NCBI GenBank assembly: GCA_033239005.1
Contig: BSQZ01000001.1
Span: forward strand, 4,470,001-4,534,000
Length of the DNA stretch: 64,000 nt
Direction: 5' to 3'
Source of the DNA: Lamellibrachia satsuma
Taxonomy: Eukaryota; Annelida; Polychaeta; Sabellida; Siboglinidae
The position numbers and the translations under genes are program-made. The notes below the pieces were generated by a model, which was not told where the DNA came from, did no database searches, and saw only the letters and a program-made list of their open reading frames with translations. Below, piece by piece: positions 41,301 through 44,510 of this stretch. Numbering within the stretch: position 1 is the stretch's first letter; the number at the start of each line of letters is the position of its first letter.

Positions 41301-42350
41301 TTGGCCTATTCGAATACATGTGAATGAGAGAGCGGGCTATATGCAGCGAATGAGAAATCGTTGTTGCAACACATGTTGTCTGAGCCATATGTAATTTTTA
41401 TTTACTAATCCGCCATTTTGTTTTCTTACTTCGTTCTGTGTCAGTTCACTTTTGGTTGGATTATTTCAAGTTTCCGCATCAACATTTCAGCAAATTGAAA
41501 GACAGCATTAATGATCACGCAACTATACTAGTTCAGACAGAACGATGCTGCGGGCTTTTTTGCGGTAAATATCAGGCAAGCTGCCACTGCGAATTCCACC
41601 GGCTTCGACAGCCCGCATTACCATGGTAAACGATGCGGGACCGATATTTTATTCATTTCTGTTTTATTTTGTAGCTAACGTGTATGGCTACATTTTTCTA
41701 ATTGGATATAGGGACATACATCCACTCAGTAATTTTCTAGTAGCAGGGTGAAAAAAAAAATTTGCTTTCTTTTTTGATGAAATTCAAAAATTAATATCTC
41801 CATGATCAGATTATGTGCTGTAGTTTTTATCATTTTATTATAATAAAGAGTCTTTTAGCAATAAAATGATACCTCAATCACATTTGTGTGATAATTATTA
41901 GTGATGCTGTGATTTTTTAAAGCACCCTTGTGAATAACTCCGATTTGTGTACACCATGGAAATTTATCATTAGTCACTCCTAGGGTTAAACAAATAGATT
42001 AAAATAACTGACACAACTAAAACAAACATAACATTTATAGTCAAATACTAAACCAGGTTTTGAAACTATTTTTAGACTCCTTCAATGGATTGAGGATTCT
42101 TAGAAATCACCAAGGGTTGACCTCCTACAGCTATCGGCTGCTGAAGACCAGAGATTTGGTTGAAATATTCAAAGACAGAACAACTTTCTTGAGAGAAAAA
42201 ACATGTCTAAAGAAGTGTTAAGACTACTTACATCAACTGCATGGGGGCCAGATATGCGTCCACCTGGTGAATTCATTGGACTCTGGGGTACTGGAGTGGG
42301 CCCTTGCCCAGGGGGGCGTCCCAGAAGTGTGAGAGCTACATAGGACCCAG
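693..42350 (-). CDS. ARHGEF11/12-like: RGS-homology RhoGEF (PDZ-coiled coil-RGSL-C1-DH-PH), 27 exons, partial at both ends
   Basis: Twenty-seven minus-strand exons join with consistent phases into about 1,238 codons. Approximate positions in this fragment are: PDZ last strand 1-15, coiled coil 40-110, disordered linker 110-366, RGS-like domain 366-545, C1 588-640, linker 640-890, DH 895-1120, PH 1125-1238. Recognition rests on family-diagnostic strings such as GSYVALTLLGRPPG (PDZ end), PAHLAVFLHYLIS (RGSL), MQRLTKYPLL (DH CR3) and LHVVLLEDILVLLQK (PH). From the family, the RGSL domain binds Galpha12/13 (or Galphaq) and DH-PH loads GTP on Rho at the plasma membrane. Presence of a C1 domain matches fly RhoGEF2 and worm RHGF-1 rather than vertebrate ARHGEF11/12. 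The region C-terminal to PH lies outside the window. The PDZ core is not located. All introns are GT-AG except one apparent GC-AG intron after the exon at 21335-21512. Confidence 0.93.
1308..1554 (-). CDS. ARHGEF11/12-like: RhoGEF exon 26: PH domain
   Basis: Reads NLDLTRHKMIHDGPLTWRVG and then KSKQIDLHVVLLEDILVLLQ, ending with TNLLTRNVAT. This is the ARHGEF11/12 PH domain, recognisable by KMIHEGPL and LLEDILVLLQKxDDRLVLxC. TTGTAG acceptor, GTAGGT donor. The split codon G|AT gives the Asp of VATDKRAFF. Confidence 0.97.
1660..1895 (+). mobile_element. tRNA-derived SINE remnant (family 2)
   Basis: The head resembles a degraded tRNA (GTAGAGCATTGGACTTTTGG, like a Lys-type anticodon arm). The body following it (gtaaaagatccaacaggggg...) recurs in diverged form at 43285-43400, which supports an interspersed repeat. 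No clear target duplication seen. Confidence 0.6.
2255..2600 (+). mobile_element. 5'-truncated 3' tail of CR1-like LINE
   Basis: Aligns block by block with 38930-39290, including the end of the reverse-transcriptase ORF and the 3' UTR string GGACTCTCGATAAACCAATG followed by GGCTTCCTTGTCCACTTGCC. Frames are broken. Five tails of this family were seen in the window. Confidence 0.85.
2920..3098 (-). CDS. ARHGEF11/12-like: RhoGEF exon 25: DH C-terminal helix and PH start
   Basis: Reads SNTEEHRNLQRALQCSKDIL, then NYVNQAVKDSENHQKLVELQ and RRLVMRPIENAMQNVLAEYK. The C..ILxYVNxAVKxxEN string is the last long DH helix of this family, and the end runs into the PH linker. CTGCAG acceptor, GTCAGT donor. 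Confidence 0.96.
3655..4003. repeat. Minisatellite, 28-bp unit, about 12 copies
   Basis: Imperfect copies of CATGAACTGTGATCAAAGTC plus AGCAGCCG fill the centre of the intron between RhoGEF exons 24 and 25. Confidence 0.9.
4149..4266 (-). CDS. ARHGEF11/12-like: RhoGEF exon 24: DH domain CR3
   Basis: Reads EQSQNPMCRRFDLKDLIPTA and MQRLTKYPLLIENLLKYTS. PxQRLTKYPLLL is the DH CR3 signature and is near perfect here, so exchange activity is expected to be intact. CTCCAG acceptor, GTGAGT donor, phase 1 end. Confidence 0.97.
4318..5335. repeat. Compound minisatellite, 25/32-bp units
   Basis: The first part has 32-bp units (ACAGGTGTGTGCCATCAGCA CACATGACAGCC). The second has shorter units built on CAGGCCACAGCCACAGGTGT. 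A 46-bp intron segment with ttttttcagttatacacaca is duplicated at 4300-4345 and 4667-4712, showing that a whole block was copied. It lies in the intron between exons 23 and 24. Confidence 0.92.
5395..5500 (-). mobile_element. CR1-like LINE 3' tail, antisense
   Basis: The reverse complement matches the 3' UTR end of the LINE at 37875-39290 (GACTCTCAATAAGCCA..., TGGATGGCAATCTTGTTAAA). It lies about 55 bases beyond the 4318-5335 minisatellite. Confidence 0.8.
5560..5685 (-). CDS. ARHGEF11/12-like: RhoGEF exon 23: DH domain CR2 region
   Basis: Forty-two phase-0 codons (FSGEAGEKFRTASAIFCRNQ, SHALETLKNRQRKDQKLQQF and LQ). FCxNQxxALExxKxRQxKD is characteristic of ARHGEF11/12 DH domains. The acceptor TTACAG lies four bases from the first minisatellite unit. 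Confidence 0.96.
5690..6090. repeat. Minisatellite, 40-bp unit, 10 copies, filling an intron
   Basis: Units of AACCAATGTACACAGTCACT plus ATCCCTGCTCCTAGGCCATC. The intron between exons 22 and 23 spans 5686-6102 (417 bases). All but about 16 bases belong to the array, and only splice-site cores are unique. Confidence 0.95.
6103..6182 (-). CDS. ARHGEF11/12-like: RhoGEF exon 22: DH domain
   Basis: Reads ALNNEFKARKKINPVIQNIA and DILLSM, the DH helix that follows CR1. TTCCAG acceptor, GTAAGT donor, phases 2 and 0. The next intron consists almost wholly of a 40-bp tandem repeat. Confidence 0.94.
6671..6817 (-). CDS. ARHGEF11/12-like: RhoGEF exon 21: DH domain CR1
   Basis: Reads LIHTEKAHVRNLKVMHKVFL, then APMNQESWIPFELVKLLFPN and LEEIIQVH. 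The Glu in TEKAHVRNL is the conserved CR1 Glu that contacts Rho switch 1. I chose the GTATGT donor over an earlier GTGCAT because only it restores the next exon's phase and the family string LEEIIxLH. Confidence 0.96.
6832..6905. repeat. Short tandem repeat, about 19 bp x 4
   Basis: Copies of CTCAATTAACACGTCACGG begin just beyond the acceptor of exon 21. Confidence 0.75.
7337..7584 (-). CDS. ARHGEF11/12-like: RhoGEF exon 20: linker and entry to DH domain, tandem acceptor
   Basis: A Ser/Asn-rich N-terminal part with HHHDD leads to an acidic segment and then ILRKLKPKEKKRQDVLN, the string that directly precedes DH helix 1 in ARHGEF11/12 (KxxExKRQEVINEL). The acceptor is CCAGTAG: use of either AG stays in frame and adds or drops one residue, so the right end is 7584 or 7581. 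Donor GTCAGT. Confidence 0.92.
7645..8280 (+). pseudogene. LINE reverse transcriptase C-terminal remnant (RTE/endonuclease-RT type)
   Basis: The plus-strand reading gives KLNQRDSFTCLGGVVCRDGG, METEIHTRIQAE, then LKGKVLSSCITPAYLYGLET and later RMEGEWLMTRLYALRVEGRR. This corresponds to the familiar LINE block order FxYLGSxVxxDG, LYGLETxA, GHVxRM and GRRRRGRP. Stops and frame changes show decay. It is antisense to the host gene. Confidence 0.8.
8697..8783 (-). CDS. ARHGEF11/12-like: RhoGEF exon 19: Ser-rich linker
   Basis: Twenty-eight full codons (DVQVDEQTLKALNQSGSSSN...) between a TTTCAG acceptor and a GTAAGT donor, phases 1 and 2. It lies between two firmly linked exons. No domain recognised. 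Confidence 0.8.
8790..10070. other. Intron sequence without recognisable feature
   Basis: AT-rich intron between exons 18 and 19, with a short TA-rich tract at 9338-9370. No exon-like frame with splice sites was seen on either strand. Confidence 0.6.
10085..11480. repeat. Minisatellite, 32-bp unit, about 43 copies
   Basis: Purine-rich plus strand, unit GAGGGATACAGAAAGAGGGA GAAGGAGCTGTT. Variant units recur together about 380-413 bases apart (GAGAAGCAG at 10723 and 11136; GATGGATAC at 10862 and 11243), showing higher-order block duplication. The minus strand is open for over 500 codons, but as a repeat artefact. Confidence 0.95.
11510..11680. repeat. Minisatellite, 27-bp unit, 6 copies
   Basis: Unit CTCAAGAACATGCATGCTCA GGGCCAT, directly following the 32-bp array but unrelated in sequence. 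Each unit carries the palindrome GCATGC. Confidence 0.9.
12642..12780 (-). CDS. ARHGEF11/12-like: RhoGEF exon 18: C1-DH linker
   Basis: Reads TPVATHHRGASMGFSDVGKS and then SADEMKSPTTPRMTHSPDTT, ending acidic. It has several Ser/Thr-Pro sites, a CCTCAG acceptor and a GTATGT donor. Phases agree with exons 17 and 19. The intron beyond its acceptor begins with a 50-bp minisatellite. Confidence 0.82.
12845..13525. repeat. Minisatellite, 50-bp unit, about 13 copies
   Basis: Unit GAGTCCATATGTCCTGACTG CTCTTAGGCTTACTGTCAAC CATCCTGTCA. It starts about 65 bases upstream of the exon 18 acceptor. Confidence 0.95.
13738..13975. repeat. Minisatellite, 22-24-bp unit, about 10 copies
   Basis: Unit AACAATATAACATGTGTCTT AGAG, in the same intron (exons 17-18) as the 50-bp array. 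Confidence 0.9.
14187..14324 (-). CDS. ARHGEF11/12-like: RhoGEF exon 17: C1-DH linker
   Basis: Reads EEREGKLVTRTVSMPSVRLT and then TSMAKGVSFYMKNQPPLSEN, with an acidic end. TCACAG acceptor, GTAAGT donor, phases 2 and 1 fitting the neighbours. RTVSMPS resembles a basophilic kinase or 14-3-3 site (inference). No family-wide similarity noted. Confidence 0.82.
14445..15465. repeat. Minisatellite, 47-bp unit, about 21 copies
   Basis: Unit GACAAGTGCAATTCACTACA AATGATCCAGGAATGACTGA CTGTGAT. The right half is nearly homogeneous and the left half more diverged, suggesting recent expansion from the right. Confidence 0.95.
15845..16135. repeat. Minisatellite, 47-bp unit, 6 copies
   Basis: Unit AATGACCAGATCGCAGTGTT GCCAAAACCTCAAGAGAATC CATTGGC. 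It lies in the same intron and has the same period as the previous array, but an unrelated sequence. Copies are almost identical. Confidence 0.93.
16827..16943 (-). CDS. ARHGEF11/12-like: RhoGEF exon 16: linker ending in polyAsp at donor
   Basis: Reads TPYHGVKDRSQDEGYTSPTT, then LPPAYHLRVHAKE and five Asp codons. The (GAT)5 run ends exactly at the GTAACT donor, so a coding microsatellite abuts the splice site. Phase and open frame link it to exons 15 and 17. No domain recognised. Confidence 0.82.
17390..17745. repeat. Minisatellite, 24-bp unit, about 14 copies
   Basis: Unit ACCGCCTGACATGACGAGTA CCAC, between exons 15 and 16. A period that is a multiple of three keeps frames open on both strands, so the apparent 144-154-codon ORFs are not genes. 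Confidence 0.93.
18285..18450. repeat. Minisatellite, 21-bp unit, about 8 copies
   Basis: Unit CACCACATGTGATACACCAA G, in the same intron as the 24-bp array. Confidence 0.88.
19727..19852 (-). CDS. ARHGEF11/12-like: RhoGEF exon 15: second half of C1 and basic tail
   Basis: Completes the C1 domain (CECNIHKQCVDRVQELC) with the remaining zinc ligands in canonical spacing. A KKKK-containing basic tail follows (KKKKDSKRQSMLDKIIRKQP) that could add membrane affinity. TTGCTAG acceptor, GTAAGT donor. The split codon gives Asn between the two Cys residues (CVNC). Confidence 0.95.
20494..20608 (-). CDS. ARHGEF11/12-like: RhoGEF exon 14: first half of C1 zinc domain
   Basis: Phase-0 start, reading VHYVHGHQFIAQQFYTVTVC and SQCQGVLWGIGSQGYQCV. 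It supplies the first His and three Cys of the C1 pattern H-x12-C-x2-C-x13-C-x2-C-x4-H-x2-C-x7-C, which is matched exactly across exons 14-15. The WG and QG positions of diacylglycerol-binding C1 domains are present. The usual Pro before the first Cys pair is Val, so lipid binding may be altered. Confidence 0.95.
20985..21310. repeat. Minisatellite, 67-bp unit, 5 copies
   Basis: The unit starts TACTCATGTACTATGTTACA and contains TGTAACACAACAGTGTAAAC. It ends about 20 bases from the GC donor of exon 13. Confidence 0.93.
21335..21512 (-). CDS. ARHGEF11/12-like: RhoGEF exon 13: end of RGSL and basic linker, GC donor
   Basis: Encodes TNDEGAARNKAMASALSTFF and then KQVGCTNPSKNNSFLDRCQS, ending in a Lys-rich run that leads into the C1 domain. 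Continuity with exon 14 (phase 0) requires splicing at AAG|GCGAGT, a GC-type donor. The nearest GT (GA|GTACAC) gives an incompatible phase. A 67-bp minisatellite starts about 20 bases beyond the donor. Confidence 0.85.
21794..21902 (-). CDS. ARHGEF11/12-like: RhoGEF exon 12: RGSL C-terminal helices
   Basis: Reads GLGNLYGDHELSDGNMDRSA and ELKIVEKYLWPHLERLV. GLGxLYG is the family signature that closes the RGSL core. The following helix corresponds to the extra C-terminal helices of these domains. Donor GTAAGTA; phases 2 and 2 agree with the neighbours. Confidence 0.93.
21940..22285. repeat. Minisatellite, 43-bp unit, about 8 copies
   Basis: Unit TCATACACAAACAAGATTTA CTTATGAGAACTTCATCTTA CTG, starting about 40 bases upstream of the exon 12 acceptor. 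Confidence 0.92.
23203..23371 (-). CDS. ARHGEF11/12-like: RhoGEF exon 11: RGSL domain
   Basis: Starts PLRVNVDDGI and ends ISELLQDFRNKRALG, matching the RGSL C-terminal helices (the family string is DFRxKRxLGLGxLYG). The acceptor sits at the very edge of a 45-bp minisatellite, so the sequence immediately upstream of the splice site is repeat-derived. The donor is GTGTGT within a CA/TG-rich stretch. Confidence 0.95.
23374..23938. repeat. Minisatellite, 45-bp unit, about 12 copies, abutting an acceptor
   Basis: Unit CACACATTTAGTGACGTGAC ATTATGCAGCAGCTATCACA CGACA. The left edge merges with the exon 11 acceptor region. The right edge abuts an antisense LINE tail. Confidence 0.95.
23936..24290 (-). 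mobile_element. CR1-like LINE 3' tail, antisense
   Basis: On the minus strand it encodes broken stretches of the same RT C-terminus (GGHKVTLVKDQC, INEWNKLSTDC) and ends in the shared 3' UTR (GGATGGCAATCTTATTAAAT). Its 3' end abuts the last unit of the 45-bp array directly. Confidence 0.85.
24348..24446 (-). CDS. ARHGEF11/12-like: RhoGEF exon 10: RGSL domain
   Basis: Thirty-three phase-0 codons (LFYLVTESYTQGNLKEMRKW and AYEIHSTFLVEKA). They match RGSL helices 4-5, where family members have a LxYLxxDxYK-type string followed by a helix ending in xFLxxxAPLRV. The APLRV junction is completed by the next exon. Confidence 0.95.
24615..25115. repeat. Minisatellite, 34-bp unit, about 14 copies
   Basis: Unit CTTCTACTCCCCTGGCACAG ACACAGGAAGAAGT, in the intron between exons 9 and 10. 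Three successive frames read the same peptide repeat, as expected for a period not divisible by three. Confidence 0.94.
25360..25400 (+). repeat. Tetranucleotide tract (ACCA/ACCG)n
   Basis: ACCA units change to ACCG units about 30 bases beyond the exon 9 donor. A similar GACCG-rich tract lies at 1258-1305 near exon 26. Confidence 0.85.
25435..25542 (-). CDS. ARHGEF11/12-like: RhoGEF exon 9: RGSL domain start
   Basis: Thirty-six phase-0 codons between a TTTACAG acceptor and a GTAAGT donor. They read GPFSELNLLKYKPAHLAVFL and then HYLISNSDPSPL. The PAHLAVFLHY string is a hallmark of the RGS-like domain of ARHGEF1/11/12. A tetranucleotide tract (accn) begins about 30 bases beyond the donor. Confidence 0.95.
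25550..26980. other. Intron sequence without recognisable feature
   Basis: Unique, AT-rich, no open frame with splice sites and no identifiable repeat. Confidence 0.6.
26995..27390. repeat. Degenerate pyrimidine-rich tandem repeat
   Basis: Irregular copies of CATCTTCTCCTCTCCCATTA with CACAATCTGTTC(AA/CT)CC. Spacing varies between roughly 38 and 50 bases, so it is older or more rearranged than the other arrays. Direct copies of a TTAATCCAGC-containing block of about 50 bases lie at 26893 and 27857, either side of it. Confidence 0.8.
28599..28757 (-). CDS. ARHGEF11/12-like: RhoGEF exon 8: acidic linker before RGSL
   Basis: Fifty-three phase-0 codons between a TTTCAG acceptor and a GTAAGT donor. 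Ser/Pro-rich sequence gives way to an acidic stretch, MDDEDFSTDDEHP. An acidic segment directly before the RGS-like core is typical of this family, where it contacts the G-alpha subunit. Confidence 0.87.
29360..30137. mobile_element. piggyBac-type element with TTAA duplications and transposase fragment
   Basis: Both ends read TTAA|CCATTTCA (left at 29356) and TGAAATGG|TTAA (right at 30138-30141), that is, an 8-bp terminal inverted repeat flanked by TTAA target duplications. Further subterminal similarity (ACGCTACAG versus ACTACAGCCC) supports a real element. About 29430-29680 reads an acidic SDESLSDFDNQNNNDVGELS-type stretch and DDESDGVNAEDELC, like the acidic N-termini of piggyBac transposases, interrupted by a long inverted repeat. 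It is inactive. The superfamily rests mainly on TTAA. Confidence 0.7.
29513..29590. repeat. Near-perfect 39-bp inverted repeat (hairpin)
   Basis: Two arms of about 36-39 bases, TCCGGAAATCGAAAATACTC... and its reverse complement, surround a loop of about 8 bases (ATTCAGCA), with one mismatch. It lies inside the transposase-like frame of the element at 29360-30137. Confidence 0.9.
30242..30315. repeat. (TA)n microsatellite
   Basis: About 36 uninterrupted TA units, 40 bases beyond the exon 7 donor. Confidence 0.95.
30355..30519 (-). CDS. ARHGEF11/12-like: RhoGEF exon 7: Ser/Pro-rich linker
   Basis: Fifty-five phase-0 codons from a TTTCAG acceptor to a GTTTGT donor. The product (MMSLPCNVYDTDSSPHISPA...) has many Ser-Pro and Thr-Pro dipeptides, typical of a disordered and possibly phosphorylated linker. 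A (TA)n tract lies 40 bases past the donor. Confidence 0.82.
30690..30890. repeat. Minisatellite, 28-bp unit, 7 copies
   Basis: Unit TCATACTACATAAGATGTCT GATGTAGC, almost identical copies, between exons 6 and 7. Confidence 0.93.
31965..32190. repeat. Minisatellite, 32-bp unit, 7 copies
   Basis: Unit ACCTAGTGCATACTTATAGG ACATTACAGTAG, in the same intron as the previous 28-bp array. Confidence 0.93.
32539..32577 (-). CDS. ARHGEF11/12-like: RhoGEF exon 6: 39-nt microexon
   Basis: Thirteen codons (DDLKQRRNKMMKK) between a pyrimidine-rich CCATCCAG acceptor and a GTAATA donor, phase 0 on both sides. It joins the charged end of exon 5 (HKQK) to exon 7 (MMSLPC) as a continuous basic helix-like segment. 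Its multiple-of-three length means it could be skipped without a frameshift. It was found only by splice-phase reading, so it is less certain than its neighbours. Confidence 0.6.
33160..33369 (-). CDS. ARHGEF11/12-like: RhoGEF exon 5: linker
   Basis: Seventy phase-0 codons with a GTTGCAG acceptor and a GTATGT donor. The product (LQDGPKHRKTGSMPEPLFEM...) is acidic and polar, rich in Ser/Thr, and ends in a charged stretch EDIHKQK that continues into the next microexon. No known domain was recognised. Membership rests on phase, splice sites and open frame. Confidence 0.82.
33740..34230. repeat. Minisatellite, 30-bp unit, 16 copies
   Basis: Unit GGGCAGACAGTGCTCAGCAC TACAGCCCAT. All three plus frames and one minus frame stay open, because the period is a multiple of three. 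Confidence 0.95.
34430..34785. repeat. Minisatellite, 35-bp unit, 10 copies
   Basis: Unit GGACCCAGCCACAGGGGTTC ATTCAAATAACACAT, between exons 4 and 5. Confidence 0.94.
35105..35385. repeat. Minisatellite, 34-bp unit, 8 copies
   Basis: Unit GTTGGCGACACGGCTGAGGA TCCATGCTATTACA. It ends about 70 bases from the exon 4 donor and is the third array in this intron. Confidence 0.94.
35456..35650 (-). CDS. ARHGEF11/12-like: RhoGEF exon 4: low-complexity linker with polyGln
   Basis: Sixty-five codons in phase 0 between a TTGCAG acceptor and a GTAGGA donor. The product is Pro/Gly/Met-rich and ends in six glutamines encoded by mixed CAG/CAA, then GSW. No domain is recognised, and it is probably disordered. 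Minisatellites lie within about 70 bases on both sides (units of 34 and 39 bp). Confidence 0.82.
35715..36095. repeat. Minisatellite, 39-bp unit, about 10 copies
   Basis: Unit TCTACCTGGAGGCTACAGCA TGAGAATGTTCACTTATGA, starting about 65 bases upstream of the exon 4 acceptor. Confidence 0.94.
37060..37710. repeat. Minisatellite, 13-bp unit, about 49 copies
   Basis: Unit GGCAGGGAACAGT with G/A and C/T variants forming larger blocks that recur (for example the GTGGTAGGGAACAGTGGCAG variant every 120-130 bases). No stop arises in any frame, so long repeat ORFs exist on both strands. Confidence 0.95.
37875..39290 (+). pseudogene. CR1-like LINE, broken reverse transcriptase and 3' UTR
   Basis: Conserved RT blocks appear in order: ENYRPVSLTSV, QHGFLKARSCLTNLL, VDVVYLDFQKAF (first catalytic Asp), GVPQGSILGPILF, KFADDTKVF (catalytic DD), EKDLGVTFSADMKVSEQC and a long C-terminus ending INEWNKLPNDCE. 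At least three frame changes break it: near 38085, at an expanded (TA)n tract at about 38306-38361, and near 38545. The 5' half including the endonuclease is missing. The 3' UTR ends near GGCAATCTTGTTATATC. Inactive insertion on the opposite strand of the RhoGEF intron. The clade assignment to CR1-like is from motif impression only. Confidence 0.88.
38306..38361. repeat. (TA)n expansion inside LINE reverse transcriptase
   Basis: The tract lies exactly where RT encodes the FVIYINDL motif (…CTGTTTGTAATATATAT…ATAAATGAATTG…), so it grew from native codons for Tyr-Ile. It shifts the frame. Confidence 0.92.
39345..39385 (-). mobile_element. Inverted LINE snippet
   Basis: The reverse complement (GTGAATATGTTTAAAAACTA AATTGACA) matches the LINE block at 39137-39165 (GTGAATATGTTTAAAAATAG AATTGACA). 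A short inverted piece sits between the LINE end and the next array. Confidence 0.6.
39410..39790. repeat. Minisatellite, 31-33-bp unit, 12 copies
   Basis: Unit AAGGGCTACAAATACAGTCA CATCTGTCCCCC, downstream of the LINE in the intron between exons 3 and 4. Confidence 0.94.
39800..40076. repeat. 29-30-bp array made of 5' splice-site copies
   Basis: On the minus strand each unit contains CACAG|GTAG(G/A)(T/C) followed by a TGTCAAATCTTCTAC-like spacer. GT sites recur next to 40020, 39992, 39962, 39932, 39902, 39872 and 39842. The copy at 40020 shares GTAGGTGTCAC with the true donor at 40076. Confidence 0.92.
40077..40205 (-). CDS. ARHGEF11/12-like: RhoGEF exon 3: coiled-coil, with amplified 5' splice site
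   Basis: Forty-three codons in phase 0 reading KLKAEFQKNPTKLLHNQIED and then KTRILKKLQEELFTLTG. This matches the family's post-PDZ helical segment (the NxTPxxxLxxxI pattern followed by a Lys/Glu-rich helix). The donor is CACAG|GTAGGTGTCAC. The same donor string recurs with variation about every 29-30 bases through 39838-40075, and the exon's frame stays open through that array to about 39861. Confidence 0.9.
40390..40785. repeat. Minisatellite, 25-bp unit, 16 copies
   Basis: Unit CATAGAACCAACAGTGTCCC CGTGA. It fills two thirds of the intron between exons 2 and 3 and ends near the exon 2 donor. Confidence 0.95.
40799..40879 (-). CDS. ARHGEF11/12-like: RhoGEF exon 2: coiled-coil start
   Basis: Twenty-seven codons in phase 0, from an AACAG acceptor to a GTGAGG donor. 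The product (SEKNKECLSKKIATIRMMHE...) is highly charged with heptad-like spacing. It occupies the place of the helix that follows PDZ in ARHGEF12. A 25-bp minisatellite starts about 15 bases beyond the donor. Confidence 0.85.
41017..41985. mobile_element. piggyBac-like inverted-repeat element
   Basis: The left end CCCTAGGAGTGAC and right end GTCACTCCTAGGG are a perfect 13-bp terminal inverted repeat. The right flank is TTAA and the left flank TAAA (one change from TTAA). CCCTA-type ends plus TTAA are typical of piggyBac. The interior (969 bp in total) holds only a short Cys/His-rich open stretch near 41438-41629 (CCGLFCGKYQASCHCEF) of unknown origin. Confidence 0.75.
42232..42350 (-). CDS. 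ARHGEF11/12-like: RhoGEF exon 1 of chain: end of PDZ domain
   Basis: A TTCCAG acceptor precedes the exon, which ends at GTAAGT. It completes a codon begun upstream (G|CT, Ala) and reads AGSYVALTLLGRPPG, the last PDZ strand of the ARHGEF11/12 family, followed by a Pro/Gly-rich linker ending HAVD in phase 0. The preceding exon, which should carry the carboxylate-binding loop and most of the PDZ fold, was not found upstream. Confidence 0.9.
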
Positions 42351-42399
42351 CTGGAACAAGAAAACATAAGTGAATATTCATGATAACACAAATGAATAT

Positions 42400-43280
42400 T
42401 CATGGCAATGATAATAGTGAAGTTGCCTCCGTGTTTTGCTCAGCCAATGGAGCTGTGGGCAGCACATAGGCAGTGGTTATGGCTTCAGTTTCAGTCTCAT
42501 TAGATGTACAATTTACGGGGCAGACACATTTTTTTTACAAAACATGCATATTTTGAAGACACCATTTGGTATATTATTTGGTATATGTGTTCTTTTGGAA
42601 TTAATATTGAATTACTAATAAATACATATTTTAATAGAACATCATAAATACATCAATTATATATTATTAAGCATATTAGTAATAGTTAAACTATCAATTT
42701 ACAAAATACATTGGCTGTCAATTGTCATAGTTATTAAGTTTTACATTCAAGTGTTGTAAAAAAAGTTGAGTTTATACAATATAATGATTGCAATACATAG
42801 ATAGGGTGAAAAAGGTTCTGCTCCACTCTGTACAAGTCATTGCTGTGGGATAGTAACAGCAACAGGGCTGATGCTGGCATCTAGGACAATCATCTGTATA
42901 TGTCACATACTGGTATACCAAGCCACCTGTTTACAACTGGAATTGCTAATCAATTAGAAACTGCCCTTTTGTTTTGGTGCACTGCTGAGCTTGGGTCTCC
43001 CAAGGTTTTTAGCGCAATAGAAGTGTTTTATAAAAAATTGTATATTGTATTGTATTATCTTGTTGCAGCATAAAACTGATAGTCTTGCAATGTAAACCAC
43101 CTCACACAATATGTACAGACTATCCACAACACTGTAAGATCTCACTGTATGAGAGATCAATTGTCTGTTTTATTGTTAATGCGGTTCCTCGATGGTTTGA
43201 TACTCACTCTAGTCATTTTTTAATTTGGTAAATTAACTCACTTAGTGCATGATACACAGGGAAGAAATGAAAAATATGAG
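42400..43280. other. Non-coding sequence where the PDZ core exon was expected
   Basis: Searched on the minus strand for PDZ signatures (carboxylate-binding loop, GDRI-VNG, EVVKLI before a donor). None seen here or further to 55.8 kb. Confidence 0.5.
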
Positions 43281-43284
43281 AAAC

Positions 43285-43400
43285 TTAAAGCTACAGTCCA
43301 CTCTACCCTGGGTGGTCAGGGCAAGTAGAAGACACCACACAAGGGATGAATGTGCAAGCTGTAGTGGACCCACCCTCTCACAGCTCCGTGTGCAGTAACG
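43285..43400 (+). mobile_element. Fragment of SINE family 2
   Basis: The segment from gtagaagacaccacac to ctccgtgtgcagtaac aligns with the body of the element at 1660-1895, with the same order of blocks (taaatgtgtaacctgc versus tgaatgtgcaagctg; tggactcca versus tggacccac). The tRNA head is lost or unrecognisable. Confidence 0.55.
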
Positions 43401-43794
43401 ATTAACAACAGACTTACAAACAAGCTACATAGAAACATAACACAGACAGGCCAATTGTCACTCAAAGAAAGAATGGTCATACCAGTAACTCAACTGTTAC
43501 CAAACAACCCCTGCAGGCTAGTTTCAACCAGATCCAGTATCATTTACTAATATTTAAGAAACATGAGGATATTTTTGATGCCCTTATGTGATTATCTAAA
43601 CAAACCCTATGTTCACTGGAATATAGTTGGGTCATCTGAACTTCTGACGCATGTTGCATTAGATGGCCACCTGGCTAAATCTAGTTTAATAGTGCATTTT
43701 CACTGTTCAACAAAGGTAATGTCCCAGATTAGCCCGATACCTGTACGTTAACTAGATCAACTGACCCAATCCTACTGTAAATACTACAGATAAT

Positions 43795-44510
43795 TGTCTT
43801 ATAACTTGCCTTATATATTTAACTTCCATCCATTAAACTAGTGATAATGTAGTTAGTAATGTGTAAGTGCCATTCAATTTCCATCCATTAAACTATTGAT
43901 AATGTAGTTAGTAACATGTAAGTGCCATTCCACTTTCATCCATTAAACTATTCATAATGTAGTTAATATGTAAGCGCCATTCCACTTCCATCCATTAAAC
44001 TACTGATAATGTAGTTAGTAATGTATAAGTACCATTCCACTTCTATACACTAAACTACTGGTAATGTACAAGTACCATTCCACTTCCATCCATTAAACTA
44101 CTGGTAATGTAGTTAGTAATGTATAAGTACCATTCTACTTCCATCCATTAAACTACTGATAATGTAGTTAGTAATGTATAAGTACCATTCCACTTCCATC
44201 CATTAAACTACTGGTAATGTAGTTAGTAATGTATAAGTACCATTCCACTTCCATCCATTAAACTACTGGTAATGTAGTTAGTAATGTGTAAGCGCCACCC
44301 ACTTCCATGTCAGTAATGTATAAGTACCATTCTACTTCCATACATTAAACTACTGATAATGTAGTTAGTAATGTATAAGTGCCACTCTACTTCCATCCAT
44401 ATCAAACTACTGATAGCATAGTTAGTAATGTATAAGTGCCACTCTACTATCATCCATATGAAACTACTGATAGCATAGTTAGTAATGTATAAGTGCCACT
44501 CCACCACTAT
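43795..44510. repeat. Minisatellite, about 55-bp unit, about 12 copies
   Basis: Unit CATTCCACTTCCATCCATTA AACTACTGGTAATGTAGTTA GTAATGTATAAGTAC, with deletions in several copies. Confidence 0.92.
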
